Shown: piece after piece, positions 8,254-16,617 of the stretch
How the letters are laid out: each line of letters begins with the position of its first letter
Numbering within the stretch: position 1 is the stretch's first letter
NCBI GenBank assembly: GCA_903936705.1
Contig: CAIZWN010000032.1
Coordinates: 1-35,914 of the forward strand
Source: an uncultured Myxococcales bacterium
GTDB taxonomy: Bacteria > Myxococcota_A > UBA9042 > DTJE01
Direction: 5' to 3'
Length of the DNA: 35,914 nucleotides
Notes under the pieces: model-generated
Seen by the model: the letters and a program-made list of their open reading frames with translations, nothing else
The model's database searches: none
What the model was told of the DNA's origin: nothing
Program-made: the position numbers and the translations under genes

Positions 8254-8606
8254 GGCGAGTTCTTTGCGAGCGAAAGCTCTCCGGTCGACACCTCGGCGCG
8301 TGCATCGGAAAATTTCCAGGCAATCCGACCCTTGGCGGGGAGAGGTTCGATCCGAAAATCAATTATCGCGCCGGGGCGGACTGGCGACGAAAATTTGACG
8401 CGATGCAACGTCAATACCCGCACAGGCGATTTACAAGCCGCCGCCAGCAAGCTGGTTACCAGGCGCACCTGGGCCACGCCCGGCAGCAGGGGCGAGTCCG
8501 GGAAGTGCCCGTCGAAAAAGGGAGAATCCTGCGGAATGCGGAAGTGGCCCGCATGCACCCCTTCTGCGGTGTCGAGTTCAAGCAGATCAAAATCGGAGCG
8601 CGTCAC
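8250..8606 (-). CDS. 3-hydroxyacyl-ACP dehydratase, FabZ/ApeI-like hotdog
   Basis: A short hotdog dehydratase of 118 residues with the FabZ-type catalytic segment FFDGHFPDSPLLPGVAQV, His near residue 34. A GTG at 8606 is used because GGAGGA lies about 9 nt upstream. The frame is open further but those residues have no family features. The LHRVKFSSPVRPG segment matches the second half of the hotdog. It would dehydrate 3-hydroxyacyl-ACP to the trans-2-enoyl-ACP in each elongation round, without the reduction step, leaving a polyene. Aryl polyene systems use two different dehydratases as a heterocomplex (ApeI and ApeP); the second is encoded at 30883-31305. Confidence 0.85.
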   Translation of the reverse strand: MTRSDFDLLELDTAEGVHAGHFRIPQDSPFFDGHFPDSPLLPGVAQVRLVTSLLAAACKSPVRVLTLHRVKFSSPVRPGAIIDFRIEPLPAKGRIAWKFSDARAEVSTGELSLAKNSP

Positions 8607-8653
8607 TTGAGGATCTCCTCCGCTTGGGGGTGTCGCACGATCGGCCGGCCGGG

Positions 8654-11077
8654 TCAAGTGTTCTGACGGCCCAGGACAACTACCCAGTTGGGACCCAGGG
8701 GGGATGTTCCTATCACCATTATTCGCCGCGGTGGAATCCCGGGGATCGTCGAGTCGGCCCAGATTCCACCTTCCAGGCAAGCTACCGCCGCCATCAGCGC
8801 CGATGATGCGTCAGCGTAGCCGGCGGCGTCAACGGTTGATATCAGCGGCGGCAGGTGCTGGCCAAAGACTTTTTGCAGCGCGTCCAGTTCCCGTTTGAAA
8901 CCGGGGCCGCCAACCGGGGCTGCGGCTATGGCGTCCACCTGCGACGGAAGGCATTCGGCACGCTCCAAAGCCTCGCTGATGGCGGCGGCCAGGGCATCTC
9001 CCGAGGTAGACAGTTGGACCAGGTCGCCGGTATCGGTCGAGGCCGCCCAACCCAGGATGCAGGCCAGCGGACATGCCCCTCGACTTGCGGCCTCGTCAGC
9101 CGTTTCGATCACCATCATGGCGGCACCCTCGCCCGGATGGCGCCTGCGCCACCCGTTGCCGCCAGTTGTCGCGTCGTCTGGTGGCAGCCAGCCGGCAGCG
9201 TCGTCGTTGCGGAAGGCTTGTTCGTAGACCTCGTCGGCAGACCCGGTAACGATGCGAACGGCGTGGCCTCGCGATACGGCCTCGGCGGCCACGGCAAGGG
9301 CGGCAATTCCGGCCTGTGGCCCCGAGGACACCGTGGTCCCGTACCCCTTCAGGTACAGCGCCTGCGATACGTATCCTGCGACCGAATTGGCGACGCTTTC
9401 CGCAAAGCCTGTCGGGTCGGCCATGTGGTCCGGCGTGGACCAGACGCGGCGCATCAGAGTCTCCTCGGAAGGTCCGACGTTGACTCCGATGACCAGTCCG
9501 GACGACTCCAGTACCTTTGGCCGAAGCTGCAACCCGGCTCGTTCCAGGGCCTCGCGGGCCGCCATGGTGGCGAAACGGCCGATGGGGTTCATCGGCCTCA
9601 GGTCGATCCGGCGTTCGTGCTGTCGCCAGTCGAAGGGATCCAGCAGGGCCCCGTATCTCGACGTGCAGCCGGAGGTGTCAAAGCGAGTGATGGGTCGTAT
9701 TGCCGTCAGTTTTTCCGACAGTGCATTCCACAGTGCGCCAGTCCCGATTCCCAGGGGCGTAACGGCCCCGATTCCCGAGACCACGACCTTCCGGTTCGGC
9801 ATGTGTGGCTGGTTGCCCCTGGAAGTATCGGGGCGCGACATCAACAAGGCTGCGTTATTGCCGGAAAACGCCAGATTTACCTTCATGAACGGGTCGCGTT
9901 CCATGGGTCGCGGCCCCGGTCCTACCACGTCCAGTCCAATCCCTGGTCGAGGACCGTCAAATCCCAGCGTTGGCGGGATGAATCCATCCAGCATGCCAAT
10001 GACCGATGCCGTCGCCTCGAGGATCCCCGCGGCGCCCAGTGTATGTCCCAGGAACGACTTGGCCGAGGTGACAGGAACCTTGGCGTTCCCCAGCAGGAGC
10101 TGCATTGCTCGCGATTCGGCTCTATCGTTGGCCTCGGTGCCGGTCCCGTGGGCGTTGATCGATCCCAGTTCGTCAGGTCTCATGCCTGCGCGGTCCAAAG
10201 CTGCGCGCATCGCCCGTGTCGCACCGCTGCCCGATGGTTCCGGTGCCGTCAGGTGATGGGCATCGCCCGACAAGCCATAGGACAGCAACTCGGCCAGGGG
10301 CCGTGCCCCCCGCGCGGTGGCCGATCTTTCGGACTCAACCACCCATATCGCGGCGCCCTCGCTGAGCGTCATGCCGTATTCCGCCGGCGATCCCGAGAAC
10401 GGGCGGCAGGGACCAGGTTCGGCCATTGCCTTGACCGCCGAGAATCCCGCCCAGGTGGTCAGGCACAATGCGTCCGAGCCGCCTGCCAGTACAAGGTCGG
10501 CCCGTCCCGACTGGACCAGGTCGATGGCGCTTCCAATGGCGTTGGTCGATGACGAACATGCCGTTGTAATGATGACAGTAGCCCCGGACACGCCGAACGT
10601 GTGTGCCAGCGCCCGGCCCAGAGCCGAGTAGCGCAGCAGGTGGGCATCACGCTGATCCAGAGGGGCGCTTGGGTTTGCCAGGACCGCCTGCCACCTGACC
10701 TCGGCGGTCCGCAGGCCGCCGTTGCACGTCCCCACGCAAAGGGCGGCCCGTCGATCCCTGAGGTTCGCAGGGAGACCTGCATTGGCGATGGCCCGCCGCG
10801 CTGCTGCCAGCGCGAACTGGATATAGCGGTCGGGGTACGCCTGCGCCTCGCCCTCCGGCAAGTCGCTGTCGGGATTGAAATCGTGGATCTCTCCACCAAG
10901 ACCACTGCGAAAGCATGACGTGTCGAAGCTGTGGACCGAACGGATGCCGGAGCGCCCTTCCAGCAGGGCGTTCCTGAATGCCTCAATCGAATGGCCGAGT
11001 GGGCTGACCAGCCCGATGCCGGTCAAAACTGCGCGTAGGCTGCCGGGGGCATCTTGGGTTGGGGCAGGGTTCGTCAT
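8654..11077 (-). CDS. Fused beta-ketoacyl-ACP synthase / chain length factor (KS-CLF)
   Basis: One 807-residue reading frame with two thiolase-fold ketosynthase units. Residues about 18-410 are a complete KS: TACSSS with Cys near 174, HGTGT with His near 310, and LGHTLGAAG with His near 345. Residues about 426-807 are a KS-like unit without catalysis. The Cys position is replaced by Gln (SSGPQAG, near 588), the HGTGT His motif is missing, and this Gln is the hallmark of chain length factors. The linker is only about 15-20 residues. The ATG at 11077 overlaps the radical SAM stop (ATGA). An ATG at 9802 starts the second half but has no well-placed ribosome site and there is no stop before it. 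In known type II systems KS and CLF are separate heterodimer subunits. Likely role: iterative malonyl elongation and chain length control. Confidence 0.88.
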   Translation of the reverse strand: MTNPAPTQDAPGSLRAVLTGIGLVSPLGHSIEAFRNALLEGRSGIRSVHSFDTSCFRSGLGGEIHDFNPDSDLPEGEAQAYPDRYIQFALAAARRAIANAGLPANLRDRRAALCVGTCNGGLRTAEVRWQAVLANPSAPLDQRDAHLLRYSALGRALAHTFGVSGATVIITTACSSSTNAIGSAIDLVQSGRADLVLAGGSDALCLTTWAGFSAVKAMAEPGPCRPFSGSPAEYGMTLSEGAAIWVVESERSATARGARPLAELLSYGLSGDAHHLTAPEPSGSGATRAMRAALDRAGMRPDELGSINAHGTGTEANDRAESRAMQLLLGNAKVPVTSAKSFLGHTLGAAGILEATASVIGMLDGFIPPTLGFDGPRPGIGLDVVGPGPRPMERDPFMKVNLAFSGNNAALLMSRPDTSRGNQPHMPNRKVVVSGIGAVTPLGIGTGALWNALSEKLTAIRPITRFDTSGCTSRYGALLDPFDWRQHERRIDLRPMNPIGRFATMAAREALERAGLQLRPKVLESSGLVIGVNVGPSEETLMRRVWSTPDHMADPTGFAESVANSVAGYVSQALYLKGYGTTVSSGPQAGIAALAVAAEAVSRGHAVRIVTGSADEVYEQAFRNDDAAGWLPPDDATTGGNGWRRRHPGEGAAMMVIETADEAASRGACPLACILGWAASTDTGDLVQLSTSGDALAAAISEALERAECLPSQVDAIAAAPVGGPGFKRELDALQKVFGQHLPPLISTVDAAGYADASSALMAAVACLEGGIWADSTIPGIPPRRIMVIGTSPLGPNWVVVLGRQNT

Positions 11078-12435
11078 CTGCAAAGAAACTCCCACATGGG
11101 TCCGATGATACGTCCGCGCGCATGGGCGCGTCGGACCAGGGCAGCCATTTCGTCGGATGAATCGTCCATGACGAAATTCGAGCGTAGGGACCCTTCCTGG
11201 GCCATGCGTTCCTTAAGCCAGGCTGGGTCAACGTCGGGCGAACAGTAGAAAACGGGGTCGAACAGTGTGTCTTCTGGCGTCACGACGCCTTCGGCCAAGG
11301 CCCTTTGATGCAGCGGCGTGCCGGGATATATTCGAATGGTCATCCCTGGAAAGAAGACCGAATTTGCCAGTGTCGCGGATCTGGCCAGCGTCTCCTCGAC
11401 GGTGGCCCGGGTCTCGCCAGGCCCACCGAACAGCAGGAAATGCGCCCGGTGCACGCCGGCCTCGCCCAGGACAGCATGGGCACGTACGACATCATCAAAA
11501 CGGAACGGCTTGCCGTATGCCTCCAGAACAGGATCGCTGAGCGATTCGGTGCCCAGTTCGGCATGAGTCAATCCGGCAGCGCGCAGCAGTCCTACGTAGG
11601 ACGGTGTCAGGCGCCACGGGGCGATATAGGCGGCGAAAGGCACCTTGACCCCTCGTCGCAACAGTGCCTCGGCAAAGGCCGTCGTGTGGTCCACGTCAAG
11701 GTTGAACACGGAATCCACGAAGAACAGAAAGCGGGCGCCGCCGTCGCGCAGGCGCTCGACTTCGTCAACAAGCGAATCGACGTCGTGGCGGCGCAGGACA
11801 CGTCCTTCGACCATCGGATACGTGCAATAGCAGCATCGCAGGCTGCATCCTCGCTTGGTCTGCAGGTTCAGCATTCCGCCGAAACCCTGGTAGGTCTGGA
11901 AAAGACGCCGAGACGCGGCGGCATGACCAACGCGACCGGTCCACCTGCCTGGCGGCGTCGGTGGCCGTCCGGGTCGGATCAATCCGGGAACCCCGTGTCC
12001 ACCGTTGGCCTCGTCAGGGTCAAGGCCGGCATCAATGGCGTCCACCAGGATTCCCAGGAACTCGCCCTCGCCTACGATGCCGTAATCTGCCCCAAGTTCC
12101 TCCATGTATCGCTGCGGAAAAAGGGTGAAGGCCGCCCCTCCTAGAACAAGGGGGGCGGTCGTAGCCGACTTGATGATGTCAGCCACGCGCCGGTAGTCCG
12201 ACGCGTAAACGCGACCGCCGGGTTGCGGCATGTCGACGTTTCGCAGGCTGATGCCTACGAGGTCAGGCTCGAAGGTGCGGATGGCCTCGGGCAGGGCATC
12301 CTCGCCGTCCACGATGCAGTCGAACAGCGACACCTCGTGGCGGGGCTGAAGGGCGTGAGCCACGTACGATATCCCGATCGGGAAGACCGGGTTGGGGAAT
12401 TTTTCCGGATTGGCCGAGATCAGGAGGACTCTCAC
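11074..12435 (-). CDS. B12-binding domain radical SAM enzyme
   Basis: A 453-residue protein with an N-terminal cobalamin-binding Rossmann domain (VLLISANPEK, PVFPIGISYVA, about 1-130). A radical SAM TIM barrel follows with the cluster motif CSLRCCYC (CxxxCxxC, near residues 190-197), then an HAELGTES segment and an FLLFGGPGET segment typical of this class. The DxHxxG lower-ligand motif is not seen, as is usual for class B enzymes. The GTG at 12435 is chosen because GAGG lies 5 nt upstream; a GTG at 12441 forming GTGA with the previous stop is also possible. It lies between the KS pair and the KS-CLF, with start-stop overlaps on both sides. Likely reaction: C-methylation or another radical step on the polyketide or starter. 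The substrate is unknown. Confidence 0.85.
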   Translation of the reverse strand: MRVLLISANPEKFPNPVFPIGISYVAHALQPRHEVSLFDCIVDGEDALPEAIRTFEPDLVGISLRNVDMPQPGGRVYASDYRRVADIIKSATTAPLVLGGAAFTLFPQRYMEELGADYGIVGEGEFLGILVDAIDAGLDPDEANGGHGVPGLIRPGRPPTPPGRWTGRVGHAAASRRLFQTYQGFGGMLNLQTKRGCSLRCCYCTYPMVEGRVLRRHDVDSLVDEVERLRDGGARFLFFVDSVFNLDVDHTTAFAEALLRRGVKVPFAAYIAPWRLTPSYVGLLRAAGLTHAELGTESLSDPVLEAYGKPFRFDDVVRAHAVLGEAGVHRAHFLLFGGPGETRATVEETLARSATLANSVFFPGMTIRIYPGTPLHQRALAEGVVTPEDTLFDPVFYCSPDVDPAWLKERMAQEGSLRSNFVMDDSSDEMAALVRRAHARGRIIGPMWEFLCR

Positions 12436-12437
12436 CG

Positions 12438-13172
12438 TCACCTCGCCTGGGCCGGGCCGCAATGAATGCGAACCAGCGAACCGCACATCAGGGCCGTTGT
12501 GTCGAATTCTACAGATCCCGGCAGATCCAGGAAGGGCTTCAGCAGGGAATCCAGCCTTGCTGGCGGCCCATCGTCGCCCGAAGCCTCTCGCACAACGGTT
12601 ATCTGACGTGACCTCCCCTGTGGGGACGGCCGGGAACCCAGGATGCACAGTGTTGCGAACCCACTGCATCCGACTCCCGACACGGCGCCGAATTCTCCCG
12701 CTACAGCGGCCTCGCAAGAGCCGGCTGAGACCTCGTGGATCGCGGCGACCAGGGCCGCCACGCCTGCGGATGAGTCCTGGATGATGGCGAAATTGGCACC
12801 GCGATATCCTCGAAGGATGGCCAGTTCCGCGCCGGGAGTGGACGGTAGCGTCCTGGCATACGTGGCGGGCGAAGGGCGCTCGTTGATCGACTTTGCAAAC
12901 GCAAGATCCGCGTCCAGGCTGCCGGTCGAGGAACCGAGTATTACAGATGTCGCGTCGGGCATGTCGGGACACGGAGGCGGCAACAGGCCCGCAGCGCATA
13001 TGACGTAGCGACTTGGCAGATCCAGGCGGGCCAGGCGTGGCTGGTCGGGGAAGAACCGCCGCGGATCGGGCGGTACGTCGTGACCATCGGGATTCCAGGA
13101 CTCGTAGCCATCCGGCCCAGCCAGGACCTGCTGTTCCACCCACGCGATGGCCTGCAGAAAGACTGGTCGCAT
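12438..13172 (-). CDS. Truncated ketosynthase-like protein without active-site Cys (probable CLF/partner subunit)
   Basis: A 244-residue protein resembling only the N-terminal half of a ketosynthase. It has VILGSSTGSLDADLAF and then QDSSAGVAALVAAIHEV, which aligns with the nucleophile elbow of a KS but with Ser instead of Cys. The C-terminal His motifs are absent. Length and content fit the short KS-like 'chain length factor' group found in aryl polyene clusters. ATG 13172 is chosen because GGAGG is 6-7 nt upstream; ATG 13178 overlaps the KS stop (ATGA) but is too close to that site. It directly follows the KS gene 13175-14251, so the two probably form a heterodimer. It has an N-terminal WVEQQVLAG segment of unknown meaning. 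Confidence 0.65.
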   Translation of the reverse strand: MRPVFLQAIAWVEQQVLAGPDGYESWNPDGHDVPPDPRRFFPDQPRLARLDLPSRYVICAAGLLPPPCPDMPDATSVILGSSTGSLDADLAFAKSINERPSPATYARTLPSTPGAELAILRGYRGANFAIIQDSSAGVAALVAAIHEVSAGSCEAAVAGEFGAVSGVGCSGFATLCILGSRPSPQGRSRQITVVREASGDDGPPARLDSLLKPFLDLPGSVEFDTTALMCGSLVRIHCGPAQAR

Positions 13173-13174
13173 GG

Positions 13175-14251
13175 TCATCCCTCCAGCACCAGGGCGGCGT
13201 CCAGCCCACCGAATCCCGCATTCACGGTCATGATTCTTCCTGGTGCGACGTGACGGGTTGATGCGACGATGTCAATGCCGCTGTCGTTAGCGGTGAACCC
13301 GACCGTCCCAGGAATGTATCCCCCATTTATTGCCAGCACGCATGCCACCGCCTCCAGGACTCCGCAGGCCCCCAGCGTATGGCCTGTGGCGCCCTTCAGG
13401 CCGAACACCGGAGGTGCCCCGCCAGGGAAAAAGGCGCGGAATGCGGCAATCTCCATTGCGTCGTTCGCCACGGTGGCAGTGCCGTGGCCGCAGATTGCAT
13501 CGACTTCACGGCCTCCGGAATCGGCAGACGCACGGGCCATTGCCAGGGCCAAGCCAGATCCGTCGTCGCAAGGTCGAACGATCGTGAATGCGTCGCCGGC
13601 CAGGCCCACGCCAGCCAATCGCACACCCGGCACGTGGTCGTCCACCAGCAGGACGGCTGCAGCAGCCTCTCCCAGGGACAGGCCGTCACGGCTGCCGTCG
13701 TAGGGCCTGCACGCAGTTGTTCCCAGGGCACCCAGACACCCGAACCCTTTTGCCAGGAAGGGATCCAGACGGTCGAATCCCAGGACCAGCACCCGCCTTC
13801 CAAAACCCTCTTCGAGCAGCCTGGAGGCCCTGGCAATGGCAACAGCGCCTGACGCGCAAGCAGCCGACACCAGTTCCGCATGGCCACGGTGGCCAGCCGC
13901 TCGTCTGACGCGCGCCAGGAAAGGGCCAAGGCTAGTGGAGCCGCCTGCCGCCAGGAGGCCGGATATGTCCCCCTTTGTCGTGGCGACTATCAGGGCGGTA
14001 TCCGGATCGGCCAGCACGTCAGGATGCTCGCCAGCGCGTCGGCACGTAGATTCCAGCACGCGGACCAGAAACTCGGCAAGAACATCTCCCGGTCCATCCC
14101 AAGCCGGGTGTGGCATGTTTCCAAGCCAGGCCCCGTCTGGTTGCACGCCCAGGCCACCTATTCCGGATTTGATGGCGCTGGTGAAGGCATCAAGATCTGC
14201 GCCCAGGGCGCTGACGACCTCCATGCCCGCAAATCTGGGTTGTATGCGCAT
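13175..14251 (-). CDS. Beta-ketoacyl-ACP synthase (KS)
   Basis: A complete but compact ketosynthase of 358 residues, the first gene of the eleven-gene operon. The catalytic triad is present: Cys near 132 (SAACASG), His near 256 (GHGTAT) and His near 291 (TGHTLGACG). It would catalyse decarboxylative Claisen condensation of malonyl-ACP with an acyl primer. The ATG at 14251 is chosen because residues upstream in the open frame are unlike any KS; the ribosome site is weak. The next gene encodes a KS-like protein lacking Cys, its likely partner. By analogy with aryl polyene systems, one KS initiates on the aryl starter and others elongate. Which role this one has cannot be told from sequence. Confidence 0.85.
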   Translation of the reverse strand: MRIQPRFAGMEVVSALGADLDAFTSAIKSGIGGLGVQPDGAWLGNMPHPAWDGPGDVLAEFLVRVLESTCRRAGEHPDVLADPDTALIVATTKGDISGLLAAGGSTSLGPFLARVRRAAGHRGHAELVSAACASGAVAIARASRLLEEGFGRRVLVLGFDRLDPFLAKGFGCLGALGTTACRPYDGSRDGLSLGEAAAAVLLVDDHVPGVRLAGVGLAGDAFTIVRPCDDGSGLALAMARASADSGGREVDAICGHGTATVANDAMEIAAFRAFFPGGAPPVFGLKGATGHTLGACGVLEAVACVLAINGGYIPGTVGFTANDSGIDIVASTRHVAPGRIMTVNAGFGGLDAALVLEG

Positions 14252-14281
14252 GCCGGGACATCCGTCAGAAACCAGGGGGCG

Positions 14282-14310
14282 ATTCTCGCTGTTCGAGTGA
14301 TGGCGGGCAA
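14282..14310 (-). promoter_or_regulatory. Candidate sigma-70 promoter of the eleven-gene operon
   Basis: On the minus strand TTGCCC (14305-14310) and GAGAAT (14282-14287) are separated by 17 nt, each matching 4 of 6 consensus bases. The predicted transcript starts near 14275, about 24 nt before the KS start codon at 14251. This is a motif match only. Confidence 0.35.
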
Positions 14311-14330
14311 GCCTATTCCGCCTGTGTGCG

Positions 14331-14359
14331 TTGAATTCCAGGGGGACCGCGGGTATCCT
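14331..14359 (+). promoter_or_regulatory. Candidate sigma-70 promoter of the reductase-dehydratase operon
   Basis: TTGAAT (14331-14336) and TATCCT (14354-14359) have a 17-nt spacer. Transcription would begin near 14366, about 58 nt before the GTG start of the reductase gene. It lies back to back with the minus-strand candidate promoter, so the two operons may share control. Confidence 0.45.
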
Positions 14360-14423
14360 ACGCCGGCTTCCGGGTGACTCTCCGCTTCGCATCGATTCGG
14401 GGAATCCCGGCCATGGAGTGCGC

Positions 14424-15377
14424 GTGCAGGCGGGATGCAACCTGGTGATTGGCCTTGGGCCGGTCGGGGCCATAGTGGCATTCCGATTGAAGGCGGCTGG
14501 CGAGCGCGTCTTTGCCGTAGAGAGAAATGTCGAAAGGGCGATGGCCGTCAGGAAGAGCGGCATTCTGCTGACCGACGAGACCGGCAGTCGGACCGAGGTT
14601 CTGGACGGGGTTTTCGACACTCCTTCGGACGCCGTGGCGTCCGGCCATTTCGATTGCGTGTTCGTTTGCGTCAAGGCGAACGATCTTCCGTCGCTTCGTG
14701 CCGACCTGGGCGTACTGGGCGCGTCCGGGGCCACCGTGACAAGCCTGCAGAACGGCCTGGGTATCGAGGACCTGCTGCTGTCGTCGGTGGGTGCCGACCG
14801 TTTCATTCGGGGCGTTGTCAATTTTGCCGGCCAGATGGAAAATCCGGGCTGCGTCAGGGTGACCTTTTTCCAGCCGCCAAATCGACTGGGAGGGCTGGTT
14901 CCGGCGGCTGAAGGGCGCGCCCGCGCCGTGGCCGAGTTGCTGACTCGCGTCGGCCTGCAGTCAGAGGTTCCCGCCGACATCGGCCTGTACGTCTGGCACA
15001 AGATTGTCCATCTGGCCATCCTGGCCCCGGTGTGCGCCGTGACGCGCATGAACATGCGGACCGTTTTGTCCCACAAGGAATTGCGCCATCTGTCGCAGGG
15101 GCTGCTGTCCGAATGCATCGAGGTTGGTTCCCGTCTTGGTTACGATTGCGGCAACGGCTTCTTCGAGATGTCGATGAGGTACGTGCTGGAGGCGGGCGAT
15201 CACCCCCCGTCGATGCTGGTCGATATGCTGCGTGGACGTCCGACCGAGGTTTCGTACATCAACGGCAAGGTCGTCGAGGCGGCGGCGCGACTGGGCGTGG
15301 ATGTGCCGTTGAACCGGACCATCTGTGCCCTGGTCCAGGCGATGGAGACCGGCCGTCCTCATTCCCAGCGACCGTGA
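14424..15377 (+). CDS. Ketopantoate reductase-family 2-oxo acid reductase, probably not acting on ketopantoate
   Basis: A PanE/ApbA-family NADPH-dependent reductase of 317 residues. The N-terminal Rossmann fold has VIGLGPVGAIVAFRL; the catalytic-domain motif SLQNG keeps the conserved Asn. The C-terminal domain has the catalytic Lys in VWHKIV and the Glu of RGRPTEVSYING. The two Asn residues that bind the pantoate part in E. coli PanE (VNCVINP) read HLAILAP here, so the pocket is hydrophobic. That suggests a different 2-oxo acid, for example arylpyruvate to aryllactate; family members acting as D-2-hydroxyacid dehydrogenases are known. GTG 14424 has GGAG 5 nt upstream; GTG 14418 is an alternative. 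The next gene encodes a 2-hydroxyacyl-CoA dehydratase-type protein, 10 nt away, which would use its product. Confidence 0.82.
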   Translation: MQAGCNLVIGLGPVGAIVAFRLKAAGERVFAVERNVERAMAVRKSGILLTDETGSRTEVLDGVFDTPSDAVASGHFDCVFVCVKANDLPSLRADLGVLGASGATVTSLQNGLGIEDLLLSSVGADRFIRGVVNFAGQMENPGCVRVTFFQPPNRLGGLVPAAEGRARAVAELLTRVGLQSEVPADIGLYVWHKIVHLAILAPVCAVTRMNMRTVLSHKELRHLSQGLLSECIEVGSRLGYDCGNGFFEMSMRYVLEAGDHPPSMLVDMLRGRPTEVSYINGKVVEAAARLGVDVPLNRTICALVQAMETGRPHSQRP

Positions 15378-15387
15378 GGCATGCGCC

Positions 15388-16617
15388 ATGTCGGGACGCA
15401 TCGAGTCAACCACACTCCTCCAGTCACTGATGGCCACCGCGTTTCGCGAGTGCGATGCGGCAGCACGCGACCCTTCGCGTCGTGTTGCCTGGTGCAGCAG
15501 CGTCGGTCCGGTTGAACTGCTGCGTGCGCTGGATTTCACCGTGTTCTTCCCGGAAAACCATGCAGCCATGCTGGGCGCTTCCCGCATGTCTACCGGGCTG
15601 ATTCCCTTCGCCAATGCCGAAGGTTTTTCCCCGGAGGTCTGTTCGTACATGACCTCCGATATCGGAGCCTTCAGGCGCAATGTGACGCCACTTTCGCGAG
15701 TCGACCCCTCGATAACGTCGGTTCCGAAGCCGGACGTGCTGGTGTACGACTCGAACCAGTGTCGCGACGTTGTGGACTGGTTCTCGTTCTATGGCCGTGA
15801 ACTGGGTGTGCCAGTGATCGGAGTGGCGGCCCCGCGTGGAGTGCAGGAACCGACCGAGGATCTGGTGGCCGCGGTGGCGTCGCAGATCCGCGCGCTGGTG
15901 TCGCCGCTTGAGGCGATTGCCGGCCGGCGTCTTGACCCGGATCGACTGCGCGAAGCCGTCGCCGTGTCTCGCGACACCTCCGATCTGTGGCGCAGCGTCC
16001 TGTCGTGCGGGGAGGCGCTTCCATCGCCGTTGACCTTCTTCGACGGGTGCATTCACATGGGGCCGGCCGTGGTGTTGCGCGGCGATCCCAGGGCGCTGGA
16101 ATACTACCGGGCCCTGCTGGCCGAGTTGCAAGCCAGGATCGCGGCGGGCCAGGGCGCGGTTTCGGGCGAGCGGGTGCGCCTGTACTGGGACGGGATGCCA
16201 GTCTGGGGCCGTTTGCGTGATCTGTCGGACCTTCTGGCAGGCCTGGGCGCCAGCGTGGTCGGATCTACCTATTGTTCGTCGTGGGTGTTCGGGCAACTGG
16301 ATCCAGATGAGCCGTTCGACAGCATGGCTCGGGCGGCCATCGAGCTTTTCATTGCGCGCACCGACGCTGTGAAGGAAATGGTTCTGGCGGGCGAGGCGCT
16401 CCGTTATCGCGTGGACGGGATAGTGTTCCACGACGCGAAGACCTGTCCGAACAACAGCAACTGTCGTTACGGGATGCCGGCGCGCCTGCGGGAAGGGAAG
16501 GGTCTTGCGTCCGTCATCGTCCACAGCGATCTGAACGATCTTCGTCTGCACGCCGACGAAGGGGTGCGCCTTGCCTTGGAGGCCTTCGTGGAACAATGCC
16601 TGGAGGCGCGCCGGTGA
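15388..16617 (+). CDS. 2-hydroxyacyl-CoA dehydratase D-component-like iron-sulfur protein (HgdB/FldC/BcrC family)
   Basis: A 409-residue protein of the 2-hydroxyglutaryl-CoA dehydratase D-component family. These proteins hold a [4Fe-4S] cluster and eliminate water from 2-hydroxyacyl-CoA through a ketyl radical. Family hallmarks are WCSSVGPVELLRAL, Cys85 in EVCSYMTSDIGAF, Cys125 in YDSNQCRD, Cys353/Cys359 in KTCPNNSNC, and a final VHSDLNDLR segment where relatives have a (I/E)-D-C/D-R-type motif. ATG 15388 has GAGG about 8 nt upstream. It overlaps the activator gene (GTGA). Classic dehydratases need two different D subunits (such as FldB and FldC); only one is encoded here. It may be a homodimer, have a partner elsewhere, or be a YjiM-like double-cubane protein. 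The enzyme class is oxygen-sensitive. Confidence 0.85.
   Translation: MSGRIESTTLLQSLMATAFRECDAAARDPSRRVAWCSSVGPVELLRALDFTVFFPENHAAMLGASRMSTGLIPFANAEGFSPEVCSYMTSDIGAFRRNVTPLSRVDPSITSVPKPDVLVYDSNQCRDVVDWFSFYGRELGVPVIGVAAPRGVQEPTEDLVAAVASQIRALVSPLEAIAGRRLDPDRLREAVAVSRDTSDLWRSVLSCGEALPSPLTFFDGCIHMGPAVVLRGDPRALEYYRALLAELQARIAAGQGAVSGERVRLYWDGMPVWGRLRDLSDLLAGLGASVVGSTYCSSWVFGQLDPDEPFDSMARAAIELFIARTDAVKEMVLAGEALRYRVDGIVFHDAKTCPNNSNCRYGMPARLREGKGLASVIVHSDLNDLRLHADEGVRLALEAFVEQCLEARR

Noticed and set aside
9802-9802. Separate CLF gene starting at an internal ATG
   Set aside because: There is no stop before it and the nearest purine-rich tract is too far upstream. A fusion is the simpler reading, though re-initiation cannot be excluded.
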